Shown in pieces: positions 35,201 through 45,974 of a DNA stretch of 64,000 nt. The notes below the pieces were generated by a model, which was not told the origin of the DNA, did no database searches, and saw nothing but the letters and a program-made list of their open reading frames with translations. How positions within the stretch are numbered: position 1 is the first letter of the stretch; the number at the start of each line of letters is the position of its first letter. The translations under genes and the position numbers were made by a program. Source of the stretch: Antedon bifida (lineage: Eukaryota; Echinodermata; Crinoidea; Comatulida; Antedonidae); assembly GCA_963402885.1 (NCBI GenBank), contig OY727094.1, forward strand, positions 5,768,501 to 5,832,500, given 5' to 3'.

Positions 35201-38200
35201 TGGCCTATGACCTTTGTCTGCCAATGCTTGCTGGGAATTTTGGTCTGCAATTGGACTAATAGGTGTAAGAGCAGTTGGTGACTCAATTTCTGGTACAGTT
35301 ACACTCAATGGGATGGTAGTTCCCTTTGGTGTAAGTTGAATTTCACGCCGAACTGGCAACCTTTGTTCCCTGGGTTCTAATCTAGGATCAACCGGTCTAC
35401 CATTGTCTGATTTTACAACATCAACTTTTACAGATACTGGTATATCAGTGGGTTTAGATTCAGGTTCTTCATCTTCACTGCTCCGACGTGGTCGATAACT
35501 CCTTTTGTGAAAACTCTCCTCATTAGGCTGGTAAAATGCATTATCAGATATTCTACGAGGCTTTTTCTTCATATGCTCTACAGGTGAGAGTCGTATCAAT
35601 GTCCAAACAATATCATCCACAGTATTATTATCCTTAAGAGGGTCAGAGTTAGTTTGTTCCGTGTTAACAGATAACTTGTTTTCTGAGCTTCCGTCGTCTT
35701 TATTTTGTTGTTGCCGTAATTGTTCCATTTGTTTTCGGTAACTCAGACTATTGTCAATGGCCGGTTTATTGTGATCTGGAATGTTGCTCGATTTCAACGA
35801 AATCTTTCGAGTTGATGATCGAGATTGATCAAACAAGTCCCTTTTGATGAAGTGTTCGTCATCAGAACAGGGGCATTCAGGATCACTGCCACTCCCGTTA
35901 CTTTCACCAAATTCTAACAAATGTGTTAACATTACTTTCTCTTCAAAAGGAAACTTTGTAATCTTTGAATGTTTTTCTCTCGGAGATTTACTTTCCGTTT
36001 TTGATGATTTATAATGTTTGTCAACATGTTTTAACTTTTCATCAATAAGAATGTTTCTTTGTTTCATGATGTTATTATCCTCTTTCACAATGTCAATGTC
36101 TTCAAGTCCCATTTCAACTGGATCCACATCATCCGTTCGTAAACTCCTCATGAATTTATTCACAAGTTCCTTTTTATTTGGTTTCTCTGATAAAATTTCC
36201 TCACGTTTTGTATTTTGTAGACGATATTTCTCCGTTACCAATCTCTTATCGTAGAGAACGGACTTAATTTTAATTGGAATGTTATGATCCCCAGAAGTTG
36301 GTCTGTTAACTGCTGATTTCGCTATGTTCATGCTAATAATATTAGTCCTTAATGCATTTTCATTGTCTTTAAATGTTTTTTCCTCAACAATTCGATCCGA
36401 ATGATTCACTAAACGATTAATCCGCGTATCATCCTTTTTTAGCAGTTCGGTATCATTGTTTTTATCTGAATCAAGTTTTCGACGTTTCAACTGATTTTCA
36501 TTGTCCAATTTCTTCAGTGACCTGTCAGAATCGTAACCACCCTCATTTAATAAACTACTTTCTATCGAATCGTTCTTTAACATTTCTTGTACACGCTTAG
36601 ATCGAATTTCTTCATATTCCTTTCTTTTCATATTTGCTCGCACAGTTTCCTCAATAGCATCTTTTAATCTACCCGTTCGTAATTTTTCAGGTTTCAAGTC
36701 TTTAGAGTATTTAGAATCCAACACAGATTGCAGTCCGCTCTTTTTACGATATTTATCATTAAAAATTGAGTCCTCAAAATCTTTATCTTTCTTCCGGTAT
36801 TTTCCACGTTTTGAAATATCACTATCCGAATCAATAACTGATCGTTCAATACTATCCAATTGATATTTCTTTTTATTGATTATGCTTCCAATTGGAGAAA
36901 GAGATCTGCTTCTTGATTTTCGTTGAACAGAAACTGTACTACGTGGTGCACGTTTTGAATCGCTATAATCAGGTGAATTGCTTCGGCTACAATAGTCTTG
37001 TAGACTATTATCAGAAGAATGTAAATCCCGAGAGTCTACACTAACACTTCTTCGTTTACGACTTCTATCAAATGATCTGTAAGAACGAAAGAAAGATCTG
37101 AATGTAAGGACTTTATATTCTACAGAAGCAATCGAGAAGAAGAAATATTATCACTCTATAAACCATATTTTATGTTTTAACTTCCTTTAAATTTTGGATA
37201 ATTATATCTAGATTTTATGAGGATTTGGAATTTCAAAGTATGTAACATATTTTAACATTATTTTGAACAGATCAAATTTGAAAAAGATGAAATACATTTT
37301 TACTGAATGGATGTTATTATAAAGTTTATGAAATTCATTCAAAGGGTTTCTTGAAAATATACATTTCAGAGATTTTATTTTATTGACTTTCTAGATGTGA
37401 TCTCATCATTTTGTGGCAACACCTCACAAATATGTTTTGACCTTACCTATCTTTAGATGACCTCTTTGGCGTGCCATCCTTGTACTGTTGTTCGTGTCTT
37501 TCACGCTGGTGATGCCCGTAATCCCTGAGTTCTTTCTCATACGAGTCATCCGGGTCATAACTACCACTTCCTGAATTGTAATCATCGTGAAAACTCCCCT
37601 GTTTGTTGAAGAAGGTACCAGCTGATGATCCAGTACCATTTCCATTGCCACTTCCGGTGTAGGTCGTTGAGAAGTGAGCACCTTCTTCCAAAGATCCACT
37701 TCTTGAATTACTTCCGAAGTAACTGTTTGACCGACTTCCTCGTCGACCCTCAAACTGACCAGACGTGCTGCCGCTTCCACGAAATTCACTATAAAAGTAA
37801 TATCTCTGTTTTTAGATAACTTAATAATCATGTAATAATCATTCAACTCCATTGTACTTTAAACTTAAGAAACTGTTTTATCATTGAAGAATATGTGTGA
37901 AATGTATGCGAACGGTGTTATGTCTAGCGATGTTAAATAAAGTATCGTGTCTTCTGACAGCAACAGCCATCCCATATATTGTAGTTTATTGAAAAATGAC
38001 GCAGCACTGCACTAATGTATACCATTGCTATTTTTTTTTTCTGAATAAAATTATGTTCTGTAAAATAATCAAATTTGTACCTTGTTGTTTCCCGGTTCAA
38101 GAATCTTGTGTAGGAACCAGTAGGTGATGTCTCTCGACTTCTATCGGTAAAAGTTGGAACCGTACGCTGGATTTGGTCGTAGAAGAGTTCCTGACATTCT

Positions 38201-41200
38201 CTACTTGCAAAATCCACCTAAACAAGATTCAGAAACATTAATGTATAGATACTGTAAAAGCAATAATTAAAGATAAAATTATATACAAACTATTTTCTCC
38301 AGCTAACGGTGGTGTAAAGATATTATTATCTTAGGATATTTTATGTATCATTTTTTGTGTGTAAAGCGCTTAGAAACATTGTATTAGGTGCTATATAAGA
38401 CTACCATTATTATTATAGTCTGAAAAATAATTTACACAAAAGCATCAAATGAGTGAAATGATAGTTGTGTAACATTAGTAATAAAAAATGATAATTTTAG
38501 GACTAAAAAAAATGATAATAACACATTGACAACATGTTAACAAATGGAATCGGTTTCTTTTTTTGCTATTATGTAGATTTACAGTATGTACATTAAGTCA
38601 GATATTAAGAAATTAATGGATGAAAATCAAACTACAAGCATACCTTTAATTTTCTTCCAGATATATGTAAGCGACCACTCTTCACGTCAACGACAGCTTT
38701 CTGAGCACAGTCCATGTTGTGAAAGTGGACCAAAGCTTTGGGAAACGCCTTCTCAAATGTAACACGAGACACAGAGCCAAACCGGTTGTTGAAAAGTTTA
38801 TAAAGAAAACTTTCGCTTGTATTATGAGGTAAGTTGTCTAACCAAACACAATTCGTTGCCATGCTCTTTCCAAACCCAAGCTGTAATGTAAAGGTGTAAT
38901 GTTTATCAAATACGGTTTAGTCTACTATTGAAAACATTATTTTAAATGCTCTGTCTATACTATCAAACTAGTTTGACAAAAAAGGTGTGATGTACCCAAA
39001 TATGGTAGTGATATGCCTAAATATGGTAGTAATATGACATCATCATTTCCATATATGGGCACATCACATTTTTTTTGGTCACATAAAGTTTGATAGTGTA
39101 GCCAGAGCTTTAGACGAAATACGTTGTATCCAACTCAGCTCCTGTAATTTGGTGGCATCTCTATACCAATGGTGAGATGTAGGAGAGATGGATGTTGTTG
39201 TACGAGACATTAGTCAAACTGTGCTTTGAGACAGTATTATAAATATGCAAATATATCTAGATGCAATACAGGCTGCATTTGGCAAATGGCGATCATTCAG
39301 ATACAACACACGTTTAAGCAGGTGAAAAGTCTTTAATAACCGTTTGACTGGGTGGACGATTTAGAGAGTATAAAAAATGACCAACAATTTATTTTGTATT
39401 TCATGTTAGTTATGCTATTCTAAAGGTTGAAAGAAATTTGAAAAAAATTAACACACTACAGATTTGAGAGAAGATGGTATAGCCAACAACAAGGAGTATG
39501 ATTACTAAACAAGACTGTTTCCAAATGGTTTCAATATGTCCCTACCTTCACTTTGTTTTTCCCAACAAACTCGCCATCCATGTTCTTTCTTGCTTTCACA
39601 ACACTGTCGATATCGGAGAATTGAAGAAATGCAAATGGTTGGGCACCGTGAGGCTTTTTAATCTCGATTTCCTATTAGATAAAGATTAAAAATAAGTGTG
39701 ACATTTAGAAATAACCATAACATTACCAGACAATTATGTATACAATTACAAAGCCCGGAGATTGCCGGCAGACATAAAAATAGAACAATCGTCATCTTTT
39801 TTTATTTGTTCAATGATTCCACTTACAAGAATATCCCCATACTTTTGGAACGCCTCTGCGAGTTCATCACGTGATACCGTCCTATCTAAATTGCCAATGA
39901 AAAGTGTCCGCGTTGCTCGTGGGTGGTACTCGTCCATCTCCTTCTCATAGTAACGAATATCGCTCTCATCTACACCAACATCTTTAAGAAAGAAAAGGGA
40001 ATTAATTACAGTCTTTGCAGTAAGAGATAGGACATTTTTATAACAAAGGGTTAGTGTTATTCAAAAGCTCTGCAATTTCTTTCTGGCTGTTTTACTTTAT
40101 CTTTAAACTTAGCTTTGTGCTTATTTTATTTGTATTTCCAGCCAATGATACCCACAGCATTGTCATTTTCCCAGTAATTTTGATTGATAAATATAATATT
40201 ATCTGTTTTGTTTACTCTTTAATCTTTAATGCAATTATTTAGTAAGCTTTTTTTGGGTAATCACACATTGCTTATTGCAGTGATTGACTCATCATAAATT
40301 TAAACAAACTAAAATCACATGTTACTGCAATAAAACTAAAACATTAACTGCAATAGAATCATTTTTACATGATCCCTAAAAAATACAAAAGTGAATATGT
40401 AAAAAAAAATCAAAATTAATGTTGTTCTGTACAGTGTGGTATTTAAAATTGTGTTTACAATTTTCAAGGAAAGTTAAGCTATATAATATGCAAAGGTTAC
40501 AAGATACCTCCGGGGTTGAAATTCACATTGTTTATTTGCAAAATTTATAATGTTGTAATCCCCACTTATTTTTCGACAGCAGAGAAGTGGAACGAGAATT
40601 GTGGTGCTATACTAGCCTTTTTTGTAATAAAAGGTTTGTATATTGTAACAGAAATTTAACAACAGATTTAGATTTTTATGATTCAGGCACATGGTTCTTC
40701 AAAGATATTCATGTTATCATACAGCACTACATTATTAATTTTATAGTCAATTTAGCCTTTATAAATCTCACTCTTTCTAAAGCTCTGTTTACACTATCAA
40801 ACTTATGTGACAAAAAAATGTGATGTGTCCATATATGGACATGGTGATGTCATATCACTACCATATTTGGGCATATCACTACCATATTTGGGCATATCAC
40901 TACCATATTTGGGCACTTTTTTTGTTGACTAGTTTGATAGTGTAGACAGAGCTTAAGGCCAGACTAGAAAGACTTCAGAATCAGTGCAGTAGATCTTACC
41001 TGGACCATCCCATGCATTTAACCGCATTTCTGATCCAAAGAATAGTTTTCCTTTTGAGGTCTGCATTGCCTTTTCCATGTCTTCAGATCTTGATAAATCA
41101 AAAACAAACAATATGGTTATTTTTATTTTTTTCACAGGCTGGTCCCGTGGTTGGTGTGGGTTCATAGGCTGGTCCCGTGGTTGGTGTGGGTTCATAGACT

Positions 41201-44200
41201 GGTCCTGCGGCTGGTGTGGGCTATTAGAAGGCCAACCCAACATAGTTCCCAATGTCCAACTTGGGCAATAATTGAAAAAGACATATTGTCGTCCTAAAAC
41301 ATTTTTTTTTTCAATTTTTGTGAAATAATTAGTGAATAACTTTATTAAAACTGCAAAATGGCCTATTTAATAAAGTCGGATTTTATTATTCTTCATTTTT
41401 TATGTTTTTGGGGGACATTACTGTATACTGTATCTTTAAACTTTCAGTTGACCATATCCATACATTTACCAAATTACCTATTATCAGAGTTCACAACAAT
41501 TATGAAAATAGTTTGTTTATGAATTCACTCTTCTCAAGAAAATTTAAAATTATCTAGAATGTGTTGCCTGTTGTCAGTGGGTAAATTTGAGACAACTTCT
41601 GTATCTGATCCACAGATCAAATTATCTCATTATCTGGGAGATCTTTTTTCCTCTGCAACCAATCTTAATTCAATCATCATTTGAAAAAAAAAAAGAAATG
41701 ATGGAAAGAAAATGAAAATACCTTTTGAAGAACACAATGCCAAACCTATCGTCTGCACTGCCCTGCACTGTGACCGCTGTAACTTGACCAAACTTTTTAA
41801 ATTCATGAAATAATCCATCTTTAATACTTGTATCTAAAAAAATAAATAACATAGATTCAGTTTCCATTTTTCATACCTAGATTATTAATATTAATCATTC
41901 ATTTTATGACATATTTTATAAAAAGTGTCAAAAACCAATTAAAGTATTTTTTCCAATTGAAAAGTTATAGCAACTGTGAAGATGCAAATTCATTATTTAT
42001 GGAAATAATAATTATTAAAAAGTTTATTTGAAATTCTGCAACTTCGAGCAAATGATTAACATAACTCATTGAAAATGTTATTTTTCAATTTCAACAATTC
42101 TTTCATTCAGTGGTACTTAACATTTTACCGTTTGAATAATTAGATTTGCTCTTTTTTATTTAAAAAAACACAAAAAAAAGTTATAAGGATAACATTTTCA
42201 TGTCTTTTTAAATAGAAAACAAAAGTTTAGGAAAGTACAGCCAGCAACAAAGAACGTTCAAGTCTTATCTCATCAGCAATGGCATCAAATTATTAAGATC
42301 AGTTTCTTTGATGAATTAATGCATACCTCGATTCACCATCATAAATATCTTTTGCTTTGCTAAAACTCTGTCTACAAACTAGTTTGACAAAAAGTGTGAT
42401 GTGCCCATATATGTTAGTGATATACCCAATATAAAAATGATATGACATCATCATGTCTATTTATATGGGCACATGGTCAAACAGTAAAATCACATTTATT
42501 TTGTCACATAAAGTTTGATAGTGTAGACAGAGCTTTAGTTTTTTCAAACATTTCCGTTTTGTAGAGCTCAAAGCCCTCTAGGCCCAAAGAACACAATTTT
42601 GTGGTTTTGAGGTCAATAGACTACATCTAGGCTGACCTTATCCTATTGCTAGTTGCTTAGATTTCTCTTTTGTACAACTTAGTCACTTCCTGTTGTACTT
42701 CCCTCTTTGATTATCAAATGTTTAGCTTGCAGACTGTAACAGTCACAGCATTTTACAGATTTCTAAATTCAAATGTCTTTTCTGTTTAAAAACATGTTTT
42801 GTTGAATAATACTATTAAAGCTATGGCTTTTAAACGAATGGAAATTTGAGTTGTATGGTAACTAATGGTTAAATAATGTTTGACTGACTATATTCAAATG
42901 AGATTCAGCACAGTTTAGGAGGATGAAGAATTCTACATTTATCAAAATGTACAACAATTCTATTCACTAAAACTAAAGCTCTGTCAACACTATCAAACTT
43001 TGTGACAAAAAAACATAATGACATGATATCATACCATTACCATATTTAGGCATATTACTACCATATTTGAGAACATCACACTTTTTTGTCAAACTTGTTT
43101 GATAGTGTAGACAGAGCTTAAGAATATTCAATATTATTAAGAAAATTGCTTGATAATATTGAATATTCAAAGTATGCTGTATCATTTCCAATACTGCACT
43201 AACATTATCATCAGACTTTAGACTTGTATTTTAATTATCTCTATAAAAGTATAAGTATTGATAAAAATTGTTAATGAACTATTTAAAGATGTATTGTCCC
43301 CCTAAAAAATAATTTTTTAAATTTTTTTTGTTGAATATGCCATTTTAATATCACATAATAGTTATTCACTATGACCAAAAACTTGAACCAAAAAAAAAAC
43401 ATTTTCCACCAAAAAAATGTAATTTAAAGCAAAATATACCTAAATTGTCTGGAAGACAATGGTTTTTGGTTGAAATTAACCATTTCTTTTGTCTTTTTAA
43501 TATAAGTGAAATAATTATTTTTGATGATTTTTTTTCTACAGAAGTGAATAACTTTATTAAAACTGTGAAATTGCCTATTCAAAATCTGATTTTATTAATC
43601 TTTATTTTTTCATGTTTTTGGGGGACAATACATCTTTAAAGAAATAATATATAACCCTATATATAACCCTACAATATATATTGCATTATTAAATTTTATT
43701 GCACACGTTCACAGAAAATTGTAATCGTGTTCCAAGTCTTATTAAAATTATTTTAAATAATAGTACATTGCCAGTTAACTGGTATCAATTATGGCCAATT
43801 TACAATTTATAAATTAATATTAATATTGATGCAGGATCTAAATTGAATTTAATAGGTTGAACATTTTCCAATTTTCAGTGTAATGGTGACCTCCTTAGAG
43901 AATATCGTTTGACCTCTATTCATCTTCATTATTTATTTTCTCTGACTACAGATTTATTCGAAAATGAACACTAAACTAAAATGATTTAAGTCCATGTTTT
44001 TTCTTAAAATTTATATTTGGTATTCTAGCAAAAACAAAAAGAATAAATTGAAGATAACTTTTTAATTTGGTATTTTAATTGTTGCAATATTTGCATTTTT
44101 TTATGTTTTTAATGTCTCTCTTATAAGTTATAGGTAGGGGTCCGGGACCGCGACAGGGGTCAGGAATTTGTATGATTTGTTTTTTATTTTAAATGCGCCT

Positions 44201-45974
44201 TCAGCACTCTTGAGTGGTATGTGCGCTATAAAAATCTTATTATTATTATTATTAAAATGTATTTTCTATGCTACCTCACCAAGACAATTTTGAAAAATAT
44301 TTAACTTTTGACGAATGTCTATATCCAATGTACAGTAGTAGTTAGTACAGACTATTCATATCACAGTAATTGAAATAGAGACAGTACGACACATACTACG
44401 GTAGGAAGCAGCTTGAGTTATAACTCATTGCCTCTTCAACTAATGTCTGTCTACACTATCAAACTAGTTTGACAAAAACAGTGTGATGTGCCTAAATATG
44501 CTGGTGATATGCCCAAATAATAATATCATGTCTATATATGGGCAATTCACATTTTTTTGCCGCATAAAGTTTGATAGTATAGACAGAGCTATATAGCAAG
44601 TCCAAAAATGTACATTGAGTGATTGCAATCCCTACTAAACTAAAATCACATGATTCACTGTTTAGGAAACACTGATTTAAGGAAATGCGGCAATGTCGAC
44701 ACTTTCACTTCGTTCTCCGCATACTTCAACTAAAGGTCAAGTATGCCATTACTTGGCAAAACTACGCAACTAGCCAATCTAGGCTAAATGATAAATTGAA
44801 CATTAACAGGGAGAAATCTTAAAAGGTTATGTACACAAAAATGTTATGTACACATTAAAACACAGTACTTAAGGTGTTAATGTGATAAGGTGGCCTGATG
44901 TCAGGCAGCTACATTGTAAGTCATTTCTATCTAGTACTGTGCATTCAAAAATCAAGAACACTACAGTACTGTATATGCTTATAGTTTATCATTTATGATG
45001 AATTGTCTTATTTTTTGGAGGAAATGCTTTCTTTAAAATGTAAAGGAATATGGATTATTATTATGATAGTTAGTAAACAATAAGTAGGAATTTGAATGTA
45101 ATTCAATCATTCTCCACCCCACACAAATATGAAGTGTCAAATGTGATGAATAAACTCCCAAGTACTATTATGGTAGACAGATTGTGATGATGAAAAACAG
45201 TAATTATGGAAGCAGAATTTAAAATCTGCTTTTATCATCTTGACATCATCTTGATCTACTCTTCTTATTGCCGTTCTTTGAATGGAACACACAGTAAGCT
45301 ACAGTATAGGTCCTGAACTTAAGCTATAGGTCCTGAACTTAAGCTATAGGTCCTGAACATAGGCTATTGGTACTAAACACACACTAAGTTTTACAAAATG
45401 AGCACAGATTTTGTTTTTCTTACCTGTTGATCTTGTGGGTAAATTTTTAACACATAATCCAAATTGTTTATTAACTCCAGAACAGCTTGTATGATCCGTA
45501 TTTAAACTTCCTTTATCACTACTTTTTGATCTCCGTGAACGATTGTCACTAGTACTACTCCGAGAGTCCGAACTATTACTCCGGCTCCGTGATCGACTCC
45601 GAGAAGGACTAAAACTTTGAGATCGTGAAACTGAGCCAGAGTGAGAGGAGCCACTCTTACTCTTGTTAGTCCTCAATTTGCTTACATTTTTACTCTTTCT
45701 AGTACTATCATAGTTTTCTGTTCGCTCTGACCGGACGTAGCCAGGCGCGTATTGTTCCCTATTTCCACTGTAATAATTTCCTTCGTAATTCCCTTCAGTT
45801 CTGGAATGTGAGTAAAAGTTATTATAAGTCCGCCGATTGCGAAAAGAACCACTTGTCGTAGAGTCCGTATCATCATCTGCTACGTTTGTACCACCAGTTC
45901 TATTATTATTATAAATCCTTTCACGGTCAAAAGTTCTGCCTTCGTATGCTGAATCAAAACGCCCTTCCGTCGTT
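26075..45974 (-). CDS. SPEN: SPEN (split ends / SHARP / MINT) corepressor, 12 exons, 5' end missing
   Basis: Twelve exons with consistent GT-AG junctions and phases join into one frame of about 3,818 residues plus stop (numbered from the first full codon at 45973). The order is: RS/Tyr-rich linker, RRM2 (about 171-248), RRM3 (about 274-346), RRM4 (about 354-425), a very long low-complexity region, polyQ (about 3209-3245), and SPOC (3655-3818). This architecture, the internal RRM sequences and the SPOC sequence identify SPEN. In the family it is a nuclear RNA-binding scaffold: the RRMs bind structured RNA, and SPOC recruits SMRT/NCoR-HDAC3 and other repressors, acting in Notch/RBPJ and nuclear-receptor signalling. 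Length is close to human SPEN (about 3,660). RRM1 and the start codon are not found in the window. Six family A elements sit in its introns. Confidence 0.97.
26642..26800 (-). CDS. SPEN: SPEN exon: middle of the SPOC domain
   Basis: Fifty-three codons from ACAG/GTT to CAG/GTTGGT, phase 0 at both ends. It encodes V-E-S-E-C-C-I-L-I-A-L-P-C-G-R-D and F-I-T-Y-L-Q-Q-K-Q-A-A-G-I-I-N-V-P, nearly identical to vertebrate SPEN. The tyrosine of F-I-T-Y-L corresponds, as far as I recall, to one that contacts the phosphorylated SMRT/NCoR tail in human SHARP. Confidence 0.96.
26860..27015. mobile_element. SINE-like element in a SPEN intron
   Basis: GGAGGATCGCAGGATCTGGAG resembles a decayed tRNA B-box region. 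It is followed by TACCCAGGTGTACAAATGGG TACCTGG and then GCATTAGGTGCTGTATAAGA, a 3' tail like those at 38355 and 44193. This order fits a tRNA-headed SINE. Confidence 0.5.
27129..27335 (-). CDS. SPEN: SPEN exon: start of the SPOC domain
   Basis: Acceptor TTTTGCAG, donor ATGAAG/GTAGGG, 69 codons, phase 0 on both sides. It starts R-Y-P-I-M-W-Q-G-V-L-A-L-K-N-E-T and includes M-H-Y-V-S-G-N, P-P-L-R-V-A-Q-R-M-R-L-E and L-D-G-V-G-R-R-M-K. The basic-patch lysine (A-L-K-N) and arginines (A-Q-R-M-R-L-E) that in human SHARP bind the acidic LSD motif of SMRT/NCoR are kept. The first 45-46 bases and the upstream intron have a second copy at 19586-19861. Confidence 0.97.
27564..27705 (-). mobile_element. 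Family A MITE, copy 6 (SPEN intron before SPOC)
   Basis: TA-AAGCTCTGTCTACACTATC at one end and GTGTAGACAAAGCTT-TA at the other (with a small deletion in the right arm). It lies 229 bp upstream of the first SPOC exon. Together with the adjoining intron it is the source, or sister, of the block at 19419-19861. Confidence 0.9.
27863..37076 (-). CDS. SPEN: SPEN giant exon: disordered central region, polyQ and proline-rich tail
   Basis: A single 9,214-base exon (phase 2 in, phase 0 out) encodes about 3,071 residues. It begins R-S-F-D-R-S-R-K-R-R-S after acceptor TTCTTACAG and ends L-G-N-I-I-L before donor GTGAGT. Recognisable parts: S-Y-R-K-Q-M-E-Q near residue 1030, conserved in SPEN; R-R-I-S-I-F-D-Q-D-S-A-R-L near 1440, like the 'SSIFEQDSKRL' block of vertebrate SPEN; very Lys/Glu-rich stretches with acidic serine clusters (D-S-D-D-S-D-S-D-S-E); several consensus SUMO sites (I-K-Q-E, I-K-K-E); AT-hook-like R-G-R segments; polyQ; then P-rich sequence before SPOC. 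Giant single exons for this region are typical of SPEN genes. Long frames on the opposite strand are shadows of its composition. Confidence 0.97.
29093..29197 (-). repeat. CAG/CAA repeat coding polyglutamine in SPEN
   Basis: On the coding strand mixed CAG and CAA codons give glutamine runs of 7, 3 and 13 residues separated by L-M and L-H-H-L. The mixture of codons argues against a freshly expanded pure CAG tract. Confidence 0.95.
37447..37788 (-). CDS. SPEN: SPEN exon: Gly/Ser/Arg-rich linker after RRM4
   Basis: Acceptor TTTTATAG and donor GATAG/GTAAGG; phase 2 in and out (1 + 113 codons + 2 bases). It encodes E-F-R-G-S-G-S-T-S-G-Q-F-E-G-R-R, many Gly/Ser/Tyr residues, Y-D-P-D-D-S-Y-E-K-E-L-R-D-Y and R-Q-R-E-R-like R-E-R-H-E-Q. 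Its position matches the tyrosine/arginine-rich segment after RRM4 in vertebrate SPEN ('DPYEQDIREYSYRQRER'). It is probably disordered. Confidence 0.9.
38081..38217 (-). CDS. SPEN: SPEN exon: end of RRM4 and following helix
   Basis: Acceptor TTTAG and donor ACAAG/GTACAA. It starts V-D-F-A-S-R-E-C-Q-E-L-F-Y-D-Q-I, equivalent to 'VDFANRESQLAFYHCME' of vertebrate SPEN, which closes RRM4 and continues into a C-terminal helix. It ends F-L-N-R-E-T-T. Phase 0 in and phase 2 out, fitting the next exon at 37788. Confidence 0.95.
38355..38418 (+). mobile_element. SINE/LINE 3' tail in a SPEN intron
   Basis: GTAAAGCGCTTAGAAACATTG, TATTAGGTGCTATATAAGAC and a (ATT)n run form the 3' tail seen on many animal retroposons. 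Similar tails are at 26980-27010 and 44193-44256. Confidence 0.5.
38644..38880 (-). CDS. SPEN: SPEN exon: RRM4
   Basis: Acceptor TTACAG and donor TTAAAG/GTATGC; exactly 79 codons, phase 0 both sides. It starts L-G-F-G-K-S-M-A-T-N-C-V-W-L-D-N-L-P, identical in pattern to vertebrate 'LGFGKSMPTNCVWLDGL'. V-W-L-D-N-L is the RNP2-type strand and K-A-L-V-H-F-H-N replaces RNP1. As in human SPEN, the canonical RNP1 aromatics are not all kept, so RNA contact may be atypical. Confidence 0.97.
38946..39112 (+). mobile_element. Family A MITE, copy 7 (SPEN intron)
   Basis: GCTCTGTCTATACTATCAAAC to TTTGATAGTGTAGCCAGAGC TTTA, with the full core of two 'AAATATGGTAGT' units and CCATATATGG. It lies 66 bp upstream of the RRM4 exon acceptor. 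Confidence 0.9.
39546..39671 (-). CDS. SPEN: SPEN exon: second half of RRM3
   Basis: Forty-two codons from TAATAG/GAA to GTGAAG/GTAGGG, phase 0. It reads E-I-E-I-K-K-P-H-G-A-Q-P-F-A-F-L-Q-F-S-D-I and M-D-G-E-F-V-G-K-N-K-V-K. F-A-F-L-Q-F is the RNP1 strand. It was hidden in the open-frame view because it is short. Confidence 0.95.
39827..39981 (-). CDS. SPEN: SPEN exon: first half of RRM3
   Basis: Acceptor TTCTTAAAG, donor ATTCTT/GTAAGT. It encodes D-V-G-V-D-E-S-D-I-R-Y-Y-E-K-E-M-D-E-Y-H-P-R-A-T and then R-T-L-F-I-G-N-L-D-R-T-V, the RNP2 strand. The 'DE[YF]HP[KR]ATRTLFIGNL' stretch is among the best-conserved parts of SPEN. It enters with two bases (phase 1) and leaves in phase 0. Confidence 0.97.
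40779..40955 (-). mobile_element. Family A MITE, copy 8, with expanded core (SPEN intron)
   Basis: AAGCTCTGTTTACACTATC to TTTGATAGTGTAGACAGAGCTT. The core has three tandem TATCACTACCATATTTGGGC units rather than two. Its end is 44 bp past the donor side of the exon at 41000. Confidence 0.9.
41000..41088 (-). CDS. SPEN: SPEN exon: end of RRM2
   Basis: Acceptor TATCAAG, donor CCAG/GTAAGA, 89 bases. It encodes S-E-D-M-E-K-A-M-Q-T-S-K-G-K-L-F-F-G-S-E-M and A-W-D-G-P, matching 'DQEKALTASKGKLFFG...AWIGP' of vertebrate SPEN. It completes the arginine codon begun by the exon at 41722. Confidence 0.95.
41137..41221 (+). repeat. 30-bp tandem repeat, 2.8 copies (SPEN intron)
   Basis: GGCTGGTCCCGTGGTTGGTG followed by TGGGTTCATA repeats at 41137, 41167 and 41197, the last copy being diverged. 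It lies 48 bp upstream of an acceptor on the minus strand. An in-frame Asn-Pro-His-Gln-Pro-like reading on the minus strand is not part of the spliced frame. Confidence 0.9.
41285..41437. mobile_element. Family C element, short degraded copy
   Basis: GACATATTGTCGTCCTAAAA at the left and TTTTTGGGGGACATTACTGT ... ATCTTTAAAC at the right are decayed family C ends about 150 bp apart. Confidence 0.5.
41722..41833 (-). CDS. SPEN: SPEN exon: core of RRM2
   Basis: Acceptor TTTTTTAG, donor AAAAG/GTATTT, 112 bases, phase 1 in and 2 out. It encodes D-T-S-I-K-D-G-L-F-H-E-F-K-K-F-G-Q-V-T and D-R-F-G-I-V-F-F-K. The 'SLKDGLFHEFKKFGKVT' block of vertebrate SPEN is almost unchanged. Confidence 0.97.
42361..42537 (+). 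mobile_element. Family A MITE, copy 9 (SPEN intron)
   Basis: AAAACTCTGTCTAC-AAACTAGTTTGAC (five bases of the arm deleted) to AAGTTTGATAGTGTAGACAG with AGCTTTA. It has a short insertion GGTCAAACAGTAAAAT in the right half. Confidence 0.85.
42974..43120 (-). mobile_element. Family A MITE, copy 10 (SPEN intron)
   Basis: TA-AAGCTCTGTCAACACTATC to GTTTGATAGTGTAGACAGAG CTTA, with part of the central palindrome deleted. Confidence 0.85.
43282..43640. mobile_element. Family C element, complete copy (SPEN intron)
   Basis: TTTAAAGATGTATTGTCCCCC and GGGGGACAATACATCTTTAAA are perfect 21-bp inverted ends about 315 bp apart. The interior is A/T rich, with a short non-conserved open frame. Confidence 0.9.
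44193..44256 (+). mobile_element. SINE/LINE 3' tail with (ATT)n (SPEN intron)
   Basis: GCGCCTTCAGCACTCTTGAG, TGTGCGCTATAAAAATC and then TTATTATTATTATTATT form a retroposon 3' end ending in a trinucleotide repeat. Confidence 0.55.
44441..44591 (+). mobile_element. Family A MITE, copy 11 (SPEN intron)
   Basis: GTCTGTCTACACTATCAAAC to GTTTGATAGTATAGACAGAG CTA. The internal tandem block is shortened. Confidence 0.85.
45301..45370 (+). repeat. 20-21-bp tandem repeat, 3 copies
   Basis: CTATAGGTCCTGAACTTAAG recurs three times with the last diverging (CTATTGGTACTAAAC). It lies 54 bp past the donor of the SPEN exon at 45424. Confidence 0.85.
45424..45974 (-). CDS. SPEN: SPEN exon: Tyr/Arg and RS-rich linker, start of RRM2
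   Basis: The acceptor TACATTTCAG opens a frame (one base completes the previous codon) reading T-T-E-G-R-F-D-S-A-Y-E-G-R-T-F-D-R-E-R, then Y-S-H-S-R-T-E-G-N-Y-E-G-N-Y-Y-S. An RS stretch with S-R-S-R-S-R-S-R-S follows, and F-G-L-C-V-K-N-L-P-T-R-S-T at the end, which is RNP2 of RRM2. Donor ACAG/GTAAGA leaves phase 1. The linker matches in kind the region between RRM1 and RRM2 in vertebrate SPEN. The incoming phase requires an upstream exon that supplies two bases. Confidence 0.95.
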
